Shown here: positions 1-9,126 of the stretch, in pieces | Layout: every line of letters begins with the position of its first letter | Position numbering within the stretch: position 1 is the stretch's first letter | DNA from: Lachnospiraceae bacterium UBA3638 | GTDB taxonomy: Bacteria > Bacillota > Clostridia > Lachnospirales > Lachnospiraceae | DNA length: 23,436 bases | Direction of reading: 5' to 3' | NCBI GenBank assembly: GCA_002373595.1 | Contig: DFKT01000021.1 | Location: 1 to 23,436 of the forward strand | Position numbers and translations under genes: made by a program | Notes under the pieces: model-generated | The model's database searches: none | Told to the model about the DNA's origin: nothing | What the model saw: the letters and a program-made list of their open reading frames with translations, nothing else

Positions 1-5
1 GAATG

Positions 6-44
6 GTCTCCGAATCATATATAATAAAGATTCGGAGACTTTTT
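6..44 (+). terminator. Intrinsic terminator of the gene upstream of the window
   Basis: An 11-bp perfect stem (6-16 pairs with 29-39) encloses a 12-nt AT-rich loop and is followed directly by five T residues (40-44). This is the classic hairpin plus U-tract shape. It lies ahead of pth and so should end transcription of whatever gene precedes the window, making pth the likely first gene of its own unit. Confidence 0.85.
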
Positions 45-99
45 GCTGCAAACATATGAGATACGATAAGGAAACGATTGTATTCAGGAAGGACGGATC

Positions 100-696
100 A
101 TGTATCTGATCGCGGGACTTGGAAATCCGGGTAAGGATTACGACAAGACAAGACATAATATAGGATTTGATGTAATAGATGAGATCGCATCAAAGTGCGG
201 GAATCCAAGCTTTGGTAAGGAGCATAAGGCACTCGTGGCTAAGACTGTGGTAGGAGGACAGAAATGCCTCCTCGTTAAGCCGCAGACTTTTATGAACTTA
301 AGCGGAGAGAGCATAAGGGCGATCACGGATTATTACAAGATAGATGTATTGTCCGAGCTGATCGTCATATCGGATGATATAGATCTGCCGGTTGGAGGAC
401 TCAGGATAAGGGCCAAAGGAAGTGCCGGAGGACATAATGGACTTAAGAATATCATCCTTAATCTCGGAACAGACGGATTCATGAGAGTGCGTGTGGGAGT
501 CGGCGATTCCGAGAGAGGAAGGGATGAACTGATAGAACATGTCCTGGGGAGATTCCTGGCAGATGATCGCATACTCGCAGACAAGGCGATAAGGGATGCG
601 GCCGCGGCGGTGGAGACTATCATCACGGAAGGCATACAGCCCGCGATGAATAAGTTCAATCTGAAGAAGAAAAAGAAGGAAGAAGAGGGAGATTGA
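100..696 (+). CDS. pth: Peptidyl-tRNA hydrolase (Pth)
   Basis: This cytoplasmic enzyme cleaves the ester bond of peptidyl-tRNAs that drop off ribosomes and so recycles tRNA. The 198-residue product has the usual bacterial Pth length. It shows GLGNPG at 6-11, the catalytic His19 in the RHNIGF block, FMNLSG with Asn66, the SDDIDLP block with Asp93, and GHNGLK at 111-116 with Asn113. These match the tRNA-binding and catalytic positions of the family. The start is supported by the purine-rich site at 86-92, seven bases before the ATG. The C-terminus ends in a run of Lys then Glu that the core fold does not need. mfd begins 7 bases after its stop, so the two are probably co-transcribed, a common arrangement in Bacillota. 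No convincing promoter is visible between the upstream terminator and this gene. Confidence 0.97.
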   Translation: MYLIAGLGNPGKDYDKTRHNIGFDVIDEIASKCGNPSFGKEHKALVAKTVVGGQKCLLVKPQTFMNLSGESIRAITDYYKIDVLSELIVISDDIDLPVGGLRIRAKGSAGGHNGLKNIILNLGTDGFMRVRVGVGDSERGRDELIEHVLGRFLADDRILADKAIRDAAAAVETIITEGIQPAMNKFNLKKKKKEEEGD

Positions 697-703
697 CCCT
701 TAG

Positions 704-3700
704 ATGTTAAAGTCTTTTGCACAGCCCCTGTATGAGGCGGAGATAATTAAAGAGATCAGGAATGAGCAGACGGATGGCAGAGTGATATCCATTACCGGCT
801 GCGTTGATTCCGCGCGCCTTCATCTGGCTTCGGCGATTGGAGAGGGAAGAAGCGTAAATGTGATTGTTACATATGATGATCTGCGTGCAAGAGAGATCTA
901 TGACGAATATAGATTTTATGACAGAGATGTCGTTTTATATCCGGCCAAGGACCTTATATTCTTCCAGGCGGATATTCACGGCAATCAGCTCGCGAGGGAT
1001 CGCATAAGGACATACAGGAAATGTCTTGAGGGTGGAAAGACTACGATAGTCACGACCTTCGCGGCTTTGTTATCTCCGATCCCGGATGCTTCGTCCGACA
1101 GTGATACCGTATCTCTGAGTAAGGGAGACACCTGCGATCAGACTGCGCTCGCACTTAAGCTGGCTGCGCTCGGATATGAGAGGATGCCGCAGACTGAGAG
1201 CCCGGGACAGTTCTCCATACGCGGAGACATCATAGACATATATGACCTCACTGAGGACAACCCGTACAGGATAGAACTCTGGGGAGATGACATAGACTCG
1301 ATCAGGAGCTTTGATCCTTTCAGCCAGAGATCGATAGAGGAACTTTCCGAGATAACCATTTATCCCGCGGCAGAGTATATACTCTCGAAAGATGATATCG
1401 AAAAGGGCATAAAGAGAATAGAAGCTGAATCGAAAACCGTTTCTGAGAAATTCCGTAAAGCACTCAAAACTCAGGAAGCATACAGATTGTCCAATCTGGC
1501 ATCAGAGCTTAGAGAAAAACTGGAGATGCTCGGAGGCAGGACCAATATAGAGAGTTATGCATCATACTTTTATCCGGAGGGGCTGATCAGCTTCCCCGAA
1601 TGGATAAAGAGAGTATCCGGAGGAGATATCTGCTGGTTCATCGATGAACCTCTTCGTGTAAAGCAGCAGTCGGATGCTGTCACAGCGGAGTTTTCCGAGA
1701 GCTTTACCGCCAGACTTGAGAAGGGATATGCGCTTCCGGGACAGGCGGACAGGATTTATGCCGGAGAGACGATCGCAGCCAAGATGAACGGCATGAAGAT
1801 CGTTACATTAAGGCAGCTGCCCGGAGACGAAGGATTCTTTGCTGCCGATAAGAAGATAGATATAGACTCGAGAAATACTTCGCCATACAACGGAAGCTTT
1901 GAGACACTTATCAGGGATCTGAAGGACTATAGGAATAAGAAATATAAAGTAGTAATGCTCACGAGCTCCAGAACCCGCGGCGCCAGAATGGCGGAGGATC
2001 TGAGAGACCGTGATATCCCTGCTGCATTCTCGGATGATCCCGAGAGAGAAGTGATAGAAGGGGAGACCCTTATCACCTATGGACGTATAGGACGGGGATT
2101 TGAATATCCTGCGCTTAAGTTCGTTGTCCTTACGGAGAATGATATCTTCGGCGGAAGGTCCAAGAAGACCAGAAAGAAAAAGTTTGCTGCGGGCAGCAGG
2201 ATATCATCGCTCGATGATCTGCATCCCGGCGATTATATCGTGCATGAGCTCTACGGACTCGGCATATACAAGGGTATAGAAAAGATAGAGTCGGGCCATG
2301 CGGTACGGGATTACATCAGGCTTGAGTACCGTGACGGAGGAGTGCTCTATGCACTCGCAACGGAGCTGGATGCTGTTCAGAAATACGCTTCTTCCGATGC
2401 GGAGGGTGTACCCAGGATCAATAAGCTCGGTGGCAAGGAGTGGGAGAAGACCAAGACCAAAGCGAGAGCCGCTGCGGCAGAGATCGCAAAGGATCTCGTA
2501 GAACTGTATGCCAGGAGACGCTCTATCGAAGGACACAGCTTCGGAGCGGACACCGTCTGGCAGAAAGAGTTTGAGGAACTGTTCCCGTATGAAGCCACTC
2601 AGGATCAGGAGAAAGCGATCGCTGAGACCAAGGCGGATATGGAGAGCAGCCGCATAATGGATCGACTGATCTGCGGAGATGTCGGATTCGGCAAAACCGA
2701 AGTAGCTCTTCGTGCTGCATTCAAAGCGGTGCAGGACGGAAAGCAGGTGGCATATCTCGTACCCACGACCATACTCGCACAGCAGCATTACAATACATTC
2801 AAAGAGAGATTTGAGAAGTTCCCCGTGAGAGTGGAACTCCTCTCGAGATTCCGAACTCCCAAGGAGATAAAGAAAGTCATCGAGGATCTTGGAAAGGGTC
2901 TGGTTGATGTAGTGATAGGAACGCACAGACTTTTGTCTGCGGATGTTAAGTTCAAGGACCTGGGACTCCTCGTTATAGATGAGGAGCAGAGATTTGGCGT
3001 TACGCACAAGGAGAAGATAAAGAAGCTTCGTGAGAATGTTGATGTGCTCACGCTCTCCGCAACTCCGATCCCGAGGACTCTGCATATGAGTCTGGTCGGC
3101 ATCAGGGATATGAGTCTCCTTGAGGAAGCACCTGAGGAGAGGATACCCATCCAGACATTCGTATGCGAGTACGATGAGGAACTCGTAAGAGAAGCGATAA
3201 CGAGAGAGCTAGCGAGGGGCGGGCAGGTATATTATCTCTTTAACCGTGTCGCACAGATAGCGGAGATGACAACGCGCATTCAGAGTATGATACCGAATGC
3301 GAGAGTTGCTTTTGCGCACGGACAGATGGCCGAGCGCGAACTGGAAAATATCATGTACGATTTCGTTGAGGGAAATATCGATGTACTTGTATGTACTACC
3401 ATTATAGAAACGGGAATGGATATCCCCAATGTAAATACTCTTATCATCCATGATTCCGACAGGATGGGGCTTTCACAGCTCTATCAGCTGCGCGGCCGTG
3501 TCGGAAGGAGTAACCGCAATTCGTACGCATTCCTTATGTACAAGAGGGACAAGATCCTCACCGAGGTTGCGGAGAAGAGACTCGGTGCGATAAGGGAATT
3601 CACGGATCTCGGAAGCGGATTCAAGATAGCGATGAGGGACCTCGAGATAAGAGGTGCCGGGAACCTTCTCGGCCGCAGCCAGCACGGACACATGGAGGCT

Positions 3701-4255
3701 GTGGGATACGATCTCTACTGCAAGATGCTCGGAGAGGAGATCGCCAAGAATAAGGGCGAGACTGTACGCGAGAAAGTATCTGCGGTTGTGGGACTGGATG
3801 TCGATGCATACCTTCCGGCGGAATATGTCGTTAATGAGGAGCAGAAACTCGATCTGTACAAGAGGATAGCGGCTATCACGGGCGAGGAAGACCGCAATGA
3901 GATGGAGGATGAACTCAAGGACAGATTCGGAAAGATCCCCCATCCTGCGGAGAATCTGCTTCGTATAGCTATGATAAGGTGTCTTGCTCAGAGGATCGAT
4001 CTCACCGAGGTAAAGGGCGGAGACGGACAGTTACAGTTTATATTCAGACCGGATGCAAGTATAGACCCTGCAGGGATCCCGGCTGTGATAAAGAAGTGCG
4101 GCAGACATCTGGAATTTGACGCAAGGGGCAAGTCGCCTAAATTCATATATTCATATACTCCTGAGAGTCTGGCGGAGAAGGCGGAGATGCAGGTACTTGA
4201 GATCACGGAGGATCTCATAGCCAAAATGCAGGATCTCGCACCGGAAGCGCCGTAA
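704..4255 (+). CDS. mfd: Transcription-repair coupling factor (Mfd)
   Basis: Mfd is an ATP-driven DNA translocase. It pushes stalled RNA polymerase off template lesions and recruits UvrA for nucleotide excision repair. The 1183-residue length is normal for the family. Order of domains: a UvrB-like N-terminal part (GDIIDIY near residue 175), a CarD-like RNA-polymerase-interaction domain starting around 500 (HPGDYIVHE at 507), a RecG-like SF2 motor, and a C-terminal TRCF domain from about 1025. In the motor, Walker A is GDVGFGKT at 658-665, the Walker B box is DEEQ at 759-762, and motif VI is QLRGRVGR at 928-935. All key motor residues are present and I see no frameshift. The ribosome site sits inside the 3' end of pth, about 13 bases upstream of the ATG. 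This is rather far and suggests that translation depends partly on pth. Confidence 0.97.
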   Translation: MLKSFAQPLYEAEIIKEIRNEQTDGRVISITGCVDSARLHLASAIGEGRSVNVIVTYDDLRAREIYDEYRFYDRDVVLYPAKDLIFFQADIHGNQLARDRIRTYRKCLEGGKTTIVTTFAALLSPIPDASSDSDTVSLSKGDTCDQTALALKLAALGYERMPQTESPGQFSIRGDIIDIYDLTEDNPYRIELWGDDIDSIRSFDPFSQRSIEELSEITIYPAAEYILSKDDIEKGIKRIEAESKTVSEKFRKALKTQEAYRLSNLASELREKLEMLGGRTNIESYASYFYPEGLISFPEWIKRVSGGDICWFIDEPLRVKQQSDAVTAEFSESFTARLEKGYALPGQADRIYAGETIAAKMNGMKIVTLRQLPGDEGFFAADKKIDIDSRNTSPYNGSFETLIRDLKDYRNKKYKVVMLTSSRTRGARMAEDLRDRDIPAAFSDDPEREVIEGETLITYGRIGRGFEYPALKFVVLTENDIFGGRSKKTRKKKFAAGSRISSLDDLHPGDYIVHELYGLGIYKGIEKIESGHAVRDYIRLEYRDGGVLYALATELDAVQKYASSDAEGVPRINKLGGKEWEKTKTKARAAAAEIAKDLVELYARRRSIEGHSFGADTVWQKEFEELFPYEATQDQEKAIAETKADMESSRIMDRLICGDVGFGKTEVALRAAFKAVQDGKQVAYLVPTTILAQQHYNTFKERFEKFPVRVELLSRFRTPKEIKKVIEDLGKGLVDVVIGTHRLLSADVKFKDLGLLVIDEEQRFGVTHKEKIKKLRENVDVLTLSATPIPRTLHMSLVGIRDMSLLEEAPEERIPIQTFVCEYDEELVREAITRELARGGQVYYLFNRVAQIAEMTTRIQSMIPNARVAFAHGQMAERELENIMYDFVEGNIDVLVCTTIIETGMDIPNVNTLIIHDSDRMGLSQLYQLRGRVGRSNRNSYAFLMYKRDKILTEVAEKRLGAIREFTDLGSGFKIAMRDLEIRGAGNLLGRSQHGHMEAVGYDLYCKMLGEEIAKNKGETVREKVSAVVGLDVDAYLPAEYVVNEEQKLDLYKRIAAITGEEDRNEMEDELKDRFGKIPHPAENLLRIAMIRCLAQRIDLTEVKGGDGQLQFIFRPDASIDPAGIPAVIKKCGRHLEFDARGKSPKFIYSYTPESLAEKAEMQVLEITEDLIAKMQDLAPEAP

Positions 4256-4267
4256 ATCCCATAAATA

Positions 4268-4296
4268 TTGAGATTTGGAGATCTTTGGGGTAAAAT
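4268..4296 (+). promoter_or_regulatory. Candidate sigma-A promoter for the C11 peptidase pair
   Basis: TTGAGA (4268-4273) and TAAAAT (4291-4296) are separated by 17 bases. Each differs from consensus at one position. They lie in the 112-base gap after mfd, about 70 bases upstream of the first peptidase start. No terminator is visible after mfd, so some read-through is also likely. This call rests on hexamer match and spacing only. Confidence 0.45.
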
Positions 4297-4367
4297 GTAT
4301 AAGTTACCCTTTGTTTTTGCATTATCGGATTTGACGCGCAGTGTGCGTGATATGAAAGGATAGATCT

Positions 4368-6659
4368 ATGTATTGTAAACAATGCGGAGAAAATGTGGCT
4401 GAAGGAGCCGGACACTGCCCCAGATGCGGAAACCCGATGCCGATACCGGCAGAACCGGTGCAGCCTCAATTTGGACAGGCACAAAATACTCAGGCGCAAA
4501 CTGCGCCTCAGCAGCCCACGCCCATGGCTCCTATGGGAAGCGTGAATCCAATGGCCGGTGCAAATCCTATGGGTGGCGCCAACCGGGCTAATCCGTATAT
4601 GCAGAATGCGGGACAGCAGGCATATAATCAGTACGGAAATACGCAGTCTGGCGGCCAGGTTCCTCCCAATAGGAATATACCGCCAACAGGCCAGATTCCG
4701 CCCATTGATCGTGCGCCCATGCAGCCGATGTCTCAGCAGAAGAAATCATCGGGCAGTACGATCGCACTCGCAATAGGTATACCCCTTGCAGCGTTTGCGA
4801 TAGTGGCGGCGGTCGTAATAGGGTTTGTTTCATCCCTGTCGAGAGTAAGTGACCACAACGCACCGACAGGTCCGGATGTAACCACCGTGACTCCCCCTGT
4901 AGATGTGACTCCCGATCCTCCCGTTGCTGACGGAACCAAGAGGACTGTAATGCTCTATATAGTAGGAAGCGATCTTGAGTCGGGTGATGGATTCCCCGCA
5001 GGTTATGACGGAGCGGCTTCTGCGGATATCGAGGAGATACTCGCGGCAAATATCCCCGAGGGAACCAATGTCGTTCTCGAGTGCGGAGGAAGTAAGAAGT
5101 GGATCCATCCCGATATAGCGGACGGAGAGGTTACGAGATTTACCGTTAAGGACGGAAAGCTTGTTATGCTTGAGGCGCTTGGCAAGACTTCGATGACTAC
5201 GGCCGGCGCACTTAAGGACTTCATACAGTTTGCAAGCACATATGCACCTGCAGAGAATTACACTCTTGTACTCTGGGATCACGGCGGTGGTATCCCCGTC
5301 GGCTTTGGTATGGATGAGCTCGGAGACATGGAAGATCGCATGTGCGATTATGAGATAAAGGATGAGCTGGACGGAGCAGGTATCAAATTTGATTCCGTAA
5401 TCTTCGATGCGTGCAACATGTGTACGCTTGAAATGGGAATGGCACTCAAGGACCACGCTGATTATATGGTGGGCGCGGAGAGTGAAGTATCCGGAATAGG
5501 TATCTACTATACCAGATGGATCGAGAACATCGACAAGGATGCCAGATCATTCTGTGAGGTAATGGTGCAGGACTATATGGATGCCCTTCATGAAGAAGGT
5601 GTTATGGGATCCATGTCCGTTATCAGACTCGATTATATCGATGAGGTATATGGTGCGTACATCGATTATCTCGGATCGATCAATATCTCAAGAGATTATG
5701 CGGATTATGTTATGGCGAGAGGCAACTGCGGATATTATGTAGATAATGATTCCGTTGATCTTACCACTCTTGCTACGAGCTTTGATAAAGGATCGTATTC
5801 GACTGCGCTTATGAACTGGGTATCAAACGCGGTAGTATATACGGAGAGCGATTATCCCTACGGTCACGGGCTTATGGTCTACTCACCGTACAGCAGCTAT
5901 TACGAGTATGATCTCGGAAGAGTATCATTTGAAAAACTCGGATATGATGATACGATACTTGATTTCTACGACGGATTTATCGCTTCGCTTGAAGGTAACT
6001 ATGACAATGCAGGAGAATACACATTGCAGGTCGTAGAGACAGAGCCGTACTGCTATGTCGATATGGATGATGAGGACTGGGATGTTATCAGTGAGATCGT
6101 TCAGGTCCTGATGATAGAGGGTGATAACGAGTTCCTCTTCCTCGGCAGAGACTATGACGCACAGATAGATAGCAATGGCAGACTCTCAATGGTCGATCCG
6201 AGCATGTGGACATATGTTAACGGTGATCTCGTCGGATACTATTGCTACGACCAGTACAGCAATTCCGAAACCGGAGAGTGGTCTCAGATGGGAGGTATCC
6301 CGATCACTGTAAACGGAATGGACGCTTATCTGTATATGTACTATGACAATGAGAATCCTGACGGAGTGATACAGGGATACAGACTTGCAGACTTCGACAC
6401 CGAAGAAGAGTCGGATATGATGTATACGTTCAACGATGATGACGAGATAGAAGTAGTAATGGTATATATGAACATGGATCTGGAGCTTGAGTATGTTCCC
6501 TCCGGAGATACTATACTTGCGAAGGATCTCATTATCACATACGAAGAAGCTGATTTTGATGAATACTCCACTCTCGGATATTATGAACTTACCGACGTAT
6601 ACGGTAACACATACACGACAGATCTCTGCTACTACGCATGCAACAGTGATCTGCAGTGA
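4368..6659 (+). CDS. Membrane-anchored clostripain-family (C11) cysteine peptidase with N-terminal zinc ribbon
   Basis: This 763-residue protein has a type II membrane layout. Residues 3-20 form a zinc ribbon (Cys3, Cys6, Cys17, Cys20). Then comes a Pro/Gln/Asn/Met-rich linker to about 125, one hydrophobic helix at about 131-156, and an extracytoplasmic C11 domain from about 192. The His-Cys dyad is visible: WDHGGG with His305 and FDAC with Cys349. C11 enzymes usually cleave after Arg or Lys and often self-process; that specificity is family knowledge and is not shown here. The C-terminal 200 residues are very acidic and Tyr-rich, and their last part resembles the end of the next gene's product. 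The start follows an AAAGGA site (4355-4360) by seven bases. The following paralogue begins 19 bases after the stop. The biological substrate is unknown. Confidence 0.85.
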   Translation: MYCKQCGENVAEGAGHCPRCGNPMPIPAEPVQPQFGQAQNTQAQTAPQQPTPMAPMGSVNPMAGANPMGGANRANPYMQNAGQQAYNQYGNTQSGGQVPPNRNIPPTGQIPPIDRAPMQPMSQQKKSSGSTIALAIGIPLAAFAIVAAVVIGFVSSLSRVSDHNAPTGPDVTTVTPPVDVTPDPPVADGTKRTVMLYIVGSDLESGDGFPAGYDGAASADIEEILAANIPEGTNVVLECGGSKKWIHPDIADGEVTRFTVKDGKLVMLEALGKTSMTTAGALKDFIQFASTYAPAENYTLVLWDHGGGIPVGFGMDELGDMEDRMCDYEIKDELDGAGIKFDSVIFDACNMCTLEMGMALKDHADYMVGAESEVSGIGIYYTRWIENIDKDARSFCEVMVQDYMDALHEEGVMGSMSVIRLDYIDEVYGAYIDYLGSINISRDYADYVMARGNCGYYVDNDSVDLTTLATSFDKGSYSTALMNWVSNAVVYTESDYPYGHGLMVYSPYSSYYEYDLGRVSFEKLGYDDTILDFYDGFIASLEGNYDNAGEYTLQVVETEPYCYVDMDDEDWDVISEIVQVLMIEGDNEFLFLGRDYDAQIDSNGRLSMVDPSMWTYVNGDLVGYYCYDQYSNSETGEWSQMGGIPITVNGMDAYLYMYYDNENPDGVIQGYRLADFDTEEESDMMYTFNDDDEIEVVMVYMNMDLELEYVPSGDTILAKDLIITYEEADFDEYSTLGYYELTDVYGNTYTTDLCYYACNSDLQ

Positions 6660-6678
6660 CAAAAGGCGGTGACGGAAT

Positions 6679-9084
6679 ATGGATAACAGACCCAGATCAA
6701 GAGAAAAGAATGTAACCGGCGGAGGCGCCGGAGTATCAAGAAGAGGTTCGGGGACAGGAATGGGACCGGTCGGAGGATCGTTCGGAGGTCCTTCGGGAGG
6801 ACCTGCAGGCAGACCTTCGGGTGGCAGACCCACAGGTTCAGGATTTGGATTAGGAGGCGGTGGCAGATTTAAGACGGTCATCGTGATCATACTTATCGTG
6901 CTCTTCCTCGGAGGCGGCGGAAAACTCAGCGGACTGCTGGGCATCCTCGGAGGATCTGATGAAGGATATTCATCGGGAAGTACGGGCGGATATTCTCCCG
7001 CACTCTCGGGCAGCAGTTCCGATACTTACCATGGAACGGATACCAATTCTTCATCCGTGGACAGAAGCGTGGCAGCGGGATCGAGGGATAAGTATACCAA
7101 TATCTTAGGTGATGGCAGGGATGTCGTTACGATCATGGTATACATGTGCGGTACCGATCTCGAGTCCAAGAGCGGTATGGCGACTAACGACCTTAACGAG
7201 ATGCTGGCAGCTACGATCGACAATGACAAACTGAATCTCCTCGTATATACCGGCGGATGCAAGAGATGGAACAATAATGTCGTAAGCTCTTCCGTTAATC
7301 AGATATATAAGATATCAAACGGCAAGATGCAGCTGCTTGAGTCCGATATGGGAACCGGCTCGATGACCAAGCCCGAGACTCTTTCGACATTTATCAGGTA
7401 CTGCAAGGATAAATATCCTGCAAACCGCAATATGCTGATCTTCTGGGATCACGGCGGCGGATCAGTATCCGGCTATGGATATGATGAGAAGAATGCTTCA
7501 TCGGGATCAATGAACCTCGCGGGTATCAATACTGCTCTTTCAAACGGAGGAGTAAAGTTTGACTTCATCGGATTTGATGCCTGCCTGATGGCAACGATAG
7601 AGAATGATCTCATGTGCGCGAATTATGCGGACTACATGATCGCATCTGAGGAGACTGAGCCCGGAGTGGGCTGGTATTACACCAACTGGCTTACCGATCT
7701 TTCCAAGAACACTTCGATGGACACGCTTGATATAGGAAAGACCATCGTGGATGATTTCGTCGGATACTGTGCGGCAAAATGCCCCGGTCAGAAGACGACG
7801 CTTTCGGTAGTCGATCTTGCGGAGCTCTCATCGACGGTAACTGATGAGTTCAAAGCATTCTCGACAGGAACCACCGGTCTGATAAAGAGCGGAGACTACA
7901 AAACCGTATCGGATGCGAGAGTGGGAACCAGAGAGTTCGCGGTATCTTCAAGGATAGACCAGATCGATCTCGTGAACTTTGCGGACAACCTCGGAACCAA
8001 GGAAGGAAAGGAACTTGCGAATGCTCTCAAGGGAGCGGTCAAGTACAACAGATCTTCCAAGAATATGAGCGACAGTTACGGAATTTCGATCTACTTTCCG
8101 TACAGGAAGACTTCGAACGTGACCAAAGCAGTAAGCACATACAGCGCGATCGGACTTGACGACGAATACTCGGCCTGCATCAGGGAATTTGCCAGCGTGG
8201 AAGTATCAGGTCAGGCGGCAACCGGAGGAAGCAGTTTCGGTGGATCGATGTTTGAAAGCGGAAGCGCGACATCGCCTTTGAACCTCCTGCTCGGACAGAG
8301 CCCTTCATCGAATTACTCATCGCAGAGTATGGATTCGATCTTAAGCCTGGTATCGGCATTTGCCGGAAGCTCATCAGGAAGCGGAAGCGCGCTTGATCTC
8401 TTTACAGGCAGATCACTCTCTGATACCGAGACAGCGGAGTATATATACAAGAACAGCTTTGATGCATCCAAGCTTGTATGGCAGGAAAATTCCGAGGGAC
8501 AGAAGTGCATCAAACTCTCCGAAGACCAGTGGAGCCTTGTTCATTCCGTCGACCTGAATATGTTCTACGATGACGGAACCGGATATATAGATCTCGGACT
8601 TGATAATGTCTACAGCTTTGATGATGATGGTAATCTCATCCCGGATGTGGACAGGACATGGGTATCGATCAATTCACAGCCTGTGGCATATTACCACATG
8701 GATACCGTGGATGACGGCACGAATTATACCATTACGGGATACGTTCCCGCTCTTCTTAACGGAGAGAGAGTAAAACTTATATTGATCTTTAACAATGAAA
8801 AACCTCACGGCTATATAGCAGGCGCAGATCCGGATTATGATCCGGAAGTAACGCAGACTTCAGCCAGAGGACTTACAGAGCTTAAACCCGGAGATAAACT
8901 TGATTTTCTCTGTGACTATTATGCCTATGACGGAAGCTTTAAGGACAGCTTCATACTGGGTGAGCAGATGACTGTGACCGACGATATGGAGATAAGCAAT
9001 ACCTACGTCGGCGGATCGGTAAAGTGTCTCTACAGATTTACCGACATCTACGATCAGTCATACTGGACGGAGGAAGTCAGATAA
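6679..9084 (+). CDS. Second membrane-anchored clostripain-family (C11) cysteine peptidase, Gly-rich N-terminus
   Basis: This 801-residue paralogue lies just downstream of the first C11 gene and is probably co-transcribed with it. Its cytoplasmic N-terminus (1-64) is rich in Gly, Ser, Arg and Pro instead of a zinc ribbon. A single hydrophobic helix at about 65-79 anchors it, and the rest should lie outside the cell. The C11 dyad is present as WDHGGG with His258 and FDAC with Cys302. The segment between about 510 and 570 is a Ser/Gly-rich low-complexity stretch that interrupts the protein after the peptidase domain. The C-terminal end (FTDIYDQSYWTE) parallels the first protein's end (LTDVYGNTYTTD), so both share a second, unnamed domain. 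An AGGCGG site lies just before the ATG. There is no signal peptide cleavage site or lipobox. The substrate is unknown. Confidence 0.85.
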   Translation: MDNRPRSREKNVTGGGAGVSRRGSGTGMGPVGGSFGGPSGGPAGRPSGGRPTGSGFGLGGGGRFKTVIVIILIVLFLGGGGKLSGLLGILGGSDEGYSSGSTGGYSPALSGSSSDTYHGTDTNSSSVDRSVAAGSRDKYTNILGDGRDVVTIMVYMCGTDLESKSGMATNDLNEMLAATIDNDKLNLLVYTGGCKRWNNNVVSSSVNQIYKISNGKMQLLESDMGTGSMTKPETLSTFIRYCKDKYPANRNMLIFWDHGGGSVSGYGYDEKNASSGSMNLAGINTALSNGGVKFDFIGFDACLMATIENDLMCANYADYMIASEETEPGVGWYYTNWLTDLSKNTSMDTLDIGKTIVDDFVGYCAAKCPGQKTTLSVVDLAELSSTVTDEFKAFSTGTTGLIKSGDYKTVSDARVGTREFAVSSRIDQIDLVNFADNLGTKEGKELANALKGAVKYNRSSKNMSDSYGISIYFPYRKTSNVTKAVSTYSAIGLDDEYSACIREFASVEVSGQAATGGSSFGGSMFESGSATSPLNLLLGQSPSSNYSSQSMDSILSLVSAFAGSSSGSGSALDLFTGRSLSDTETAEYIYKNSFDASKLVWQENSEGQKCIKLSEDQWSLVHSVDLNMFYDDGTGYIDLGLDNVYSFDDDGNLIPDVDRTWVSINSQPVAYYHMDTVDDGTNYTITGYVPALLNGERVKLILIFNNEKPHGYIAGADPDYDPEVTQTSARGLTELKPGDKLDFLCDYYAYDGSFKDSFILGEQMTVTDDMEISNTYVGGSVKCLYRFTDIYDQSYWTEEVR

Positions 9085-9092
9085 TATCCCCG

Positions 9093-9115
9093 CCGTAGAA
9101 GCTCTGATACTACGG
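9093..9115 (+). repeat. Small inverted repeat before the ABC exporter genes
   Basis: CCGTAG (9093-9098) and CTACGG (9110-9115) form a 6-bp stem with an 11-nt loop in the 42-base gap between the second C11 gene and the exporter. No T-run follows, so it is not a good terminator. It lies just upstream of a start codon that lacks a strong ribosome site, so it may tune translation. That role is only a guess. Confidence 0.3.
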
Positions 9116-9126
9116 GTAGATGTAAA

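Noticed and set aside
45..99. Promoter for pth
   Set aside because: Only poor hexamer matches with wrong spacing were found. A promoter probably exists, but I cannot place it.
2204..3085. A 293-residue reverse-strand open frame inside mfd
   Set aside because: It lies wholly opposite conserved Mfd motor motifs, shows no recognisable domain and has no operon context. Long antisense frames are expected in a gene with this codon bias.
6186..6944. A 252-residue reverse-strand open frame across the C11 junction, with a Pro-rich start
   Set aside because: The Pro-rich part is the antisense of the Gly-rich coding stretch. There is no family signature and both forward genes are well supported.
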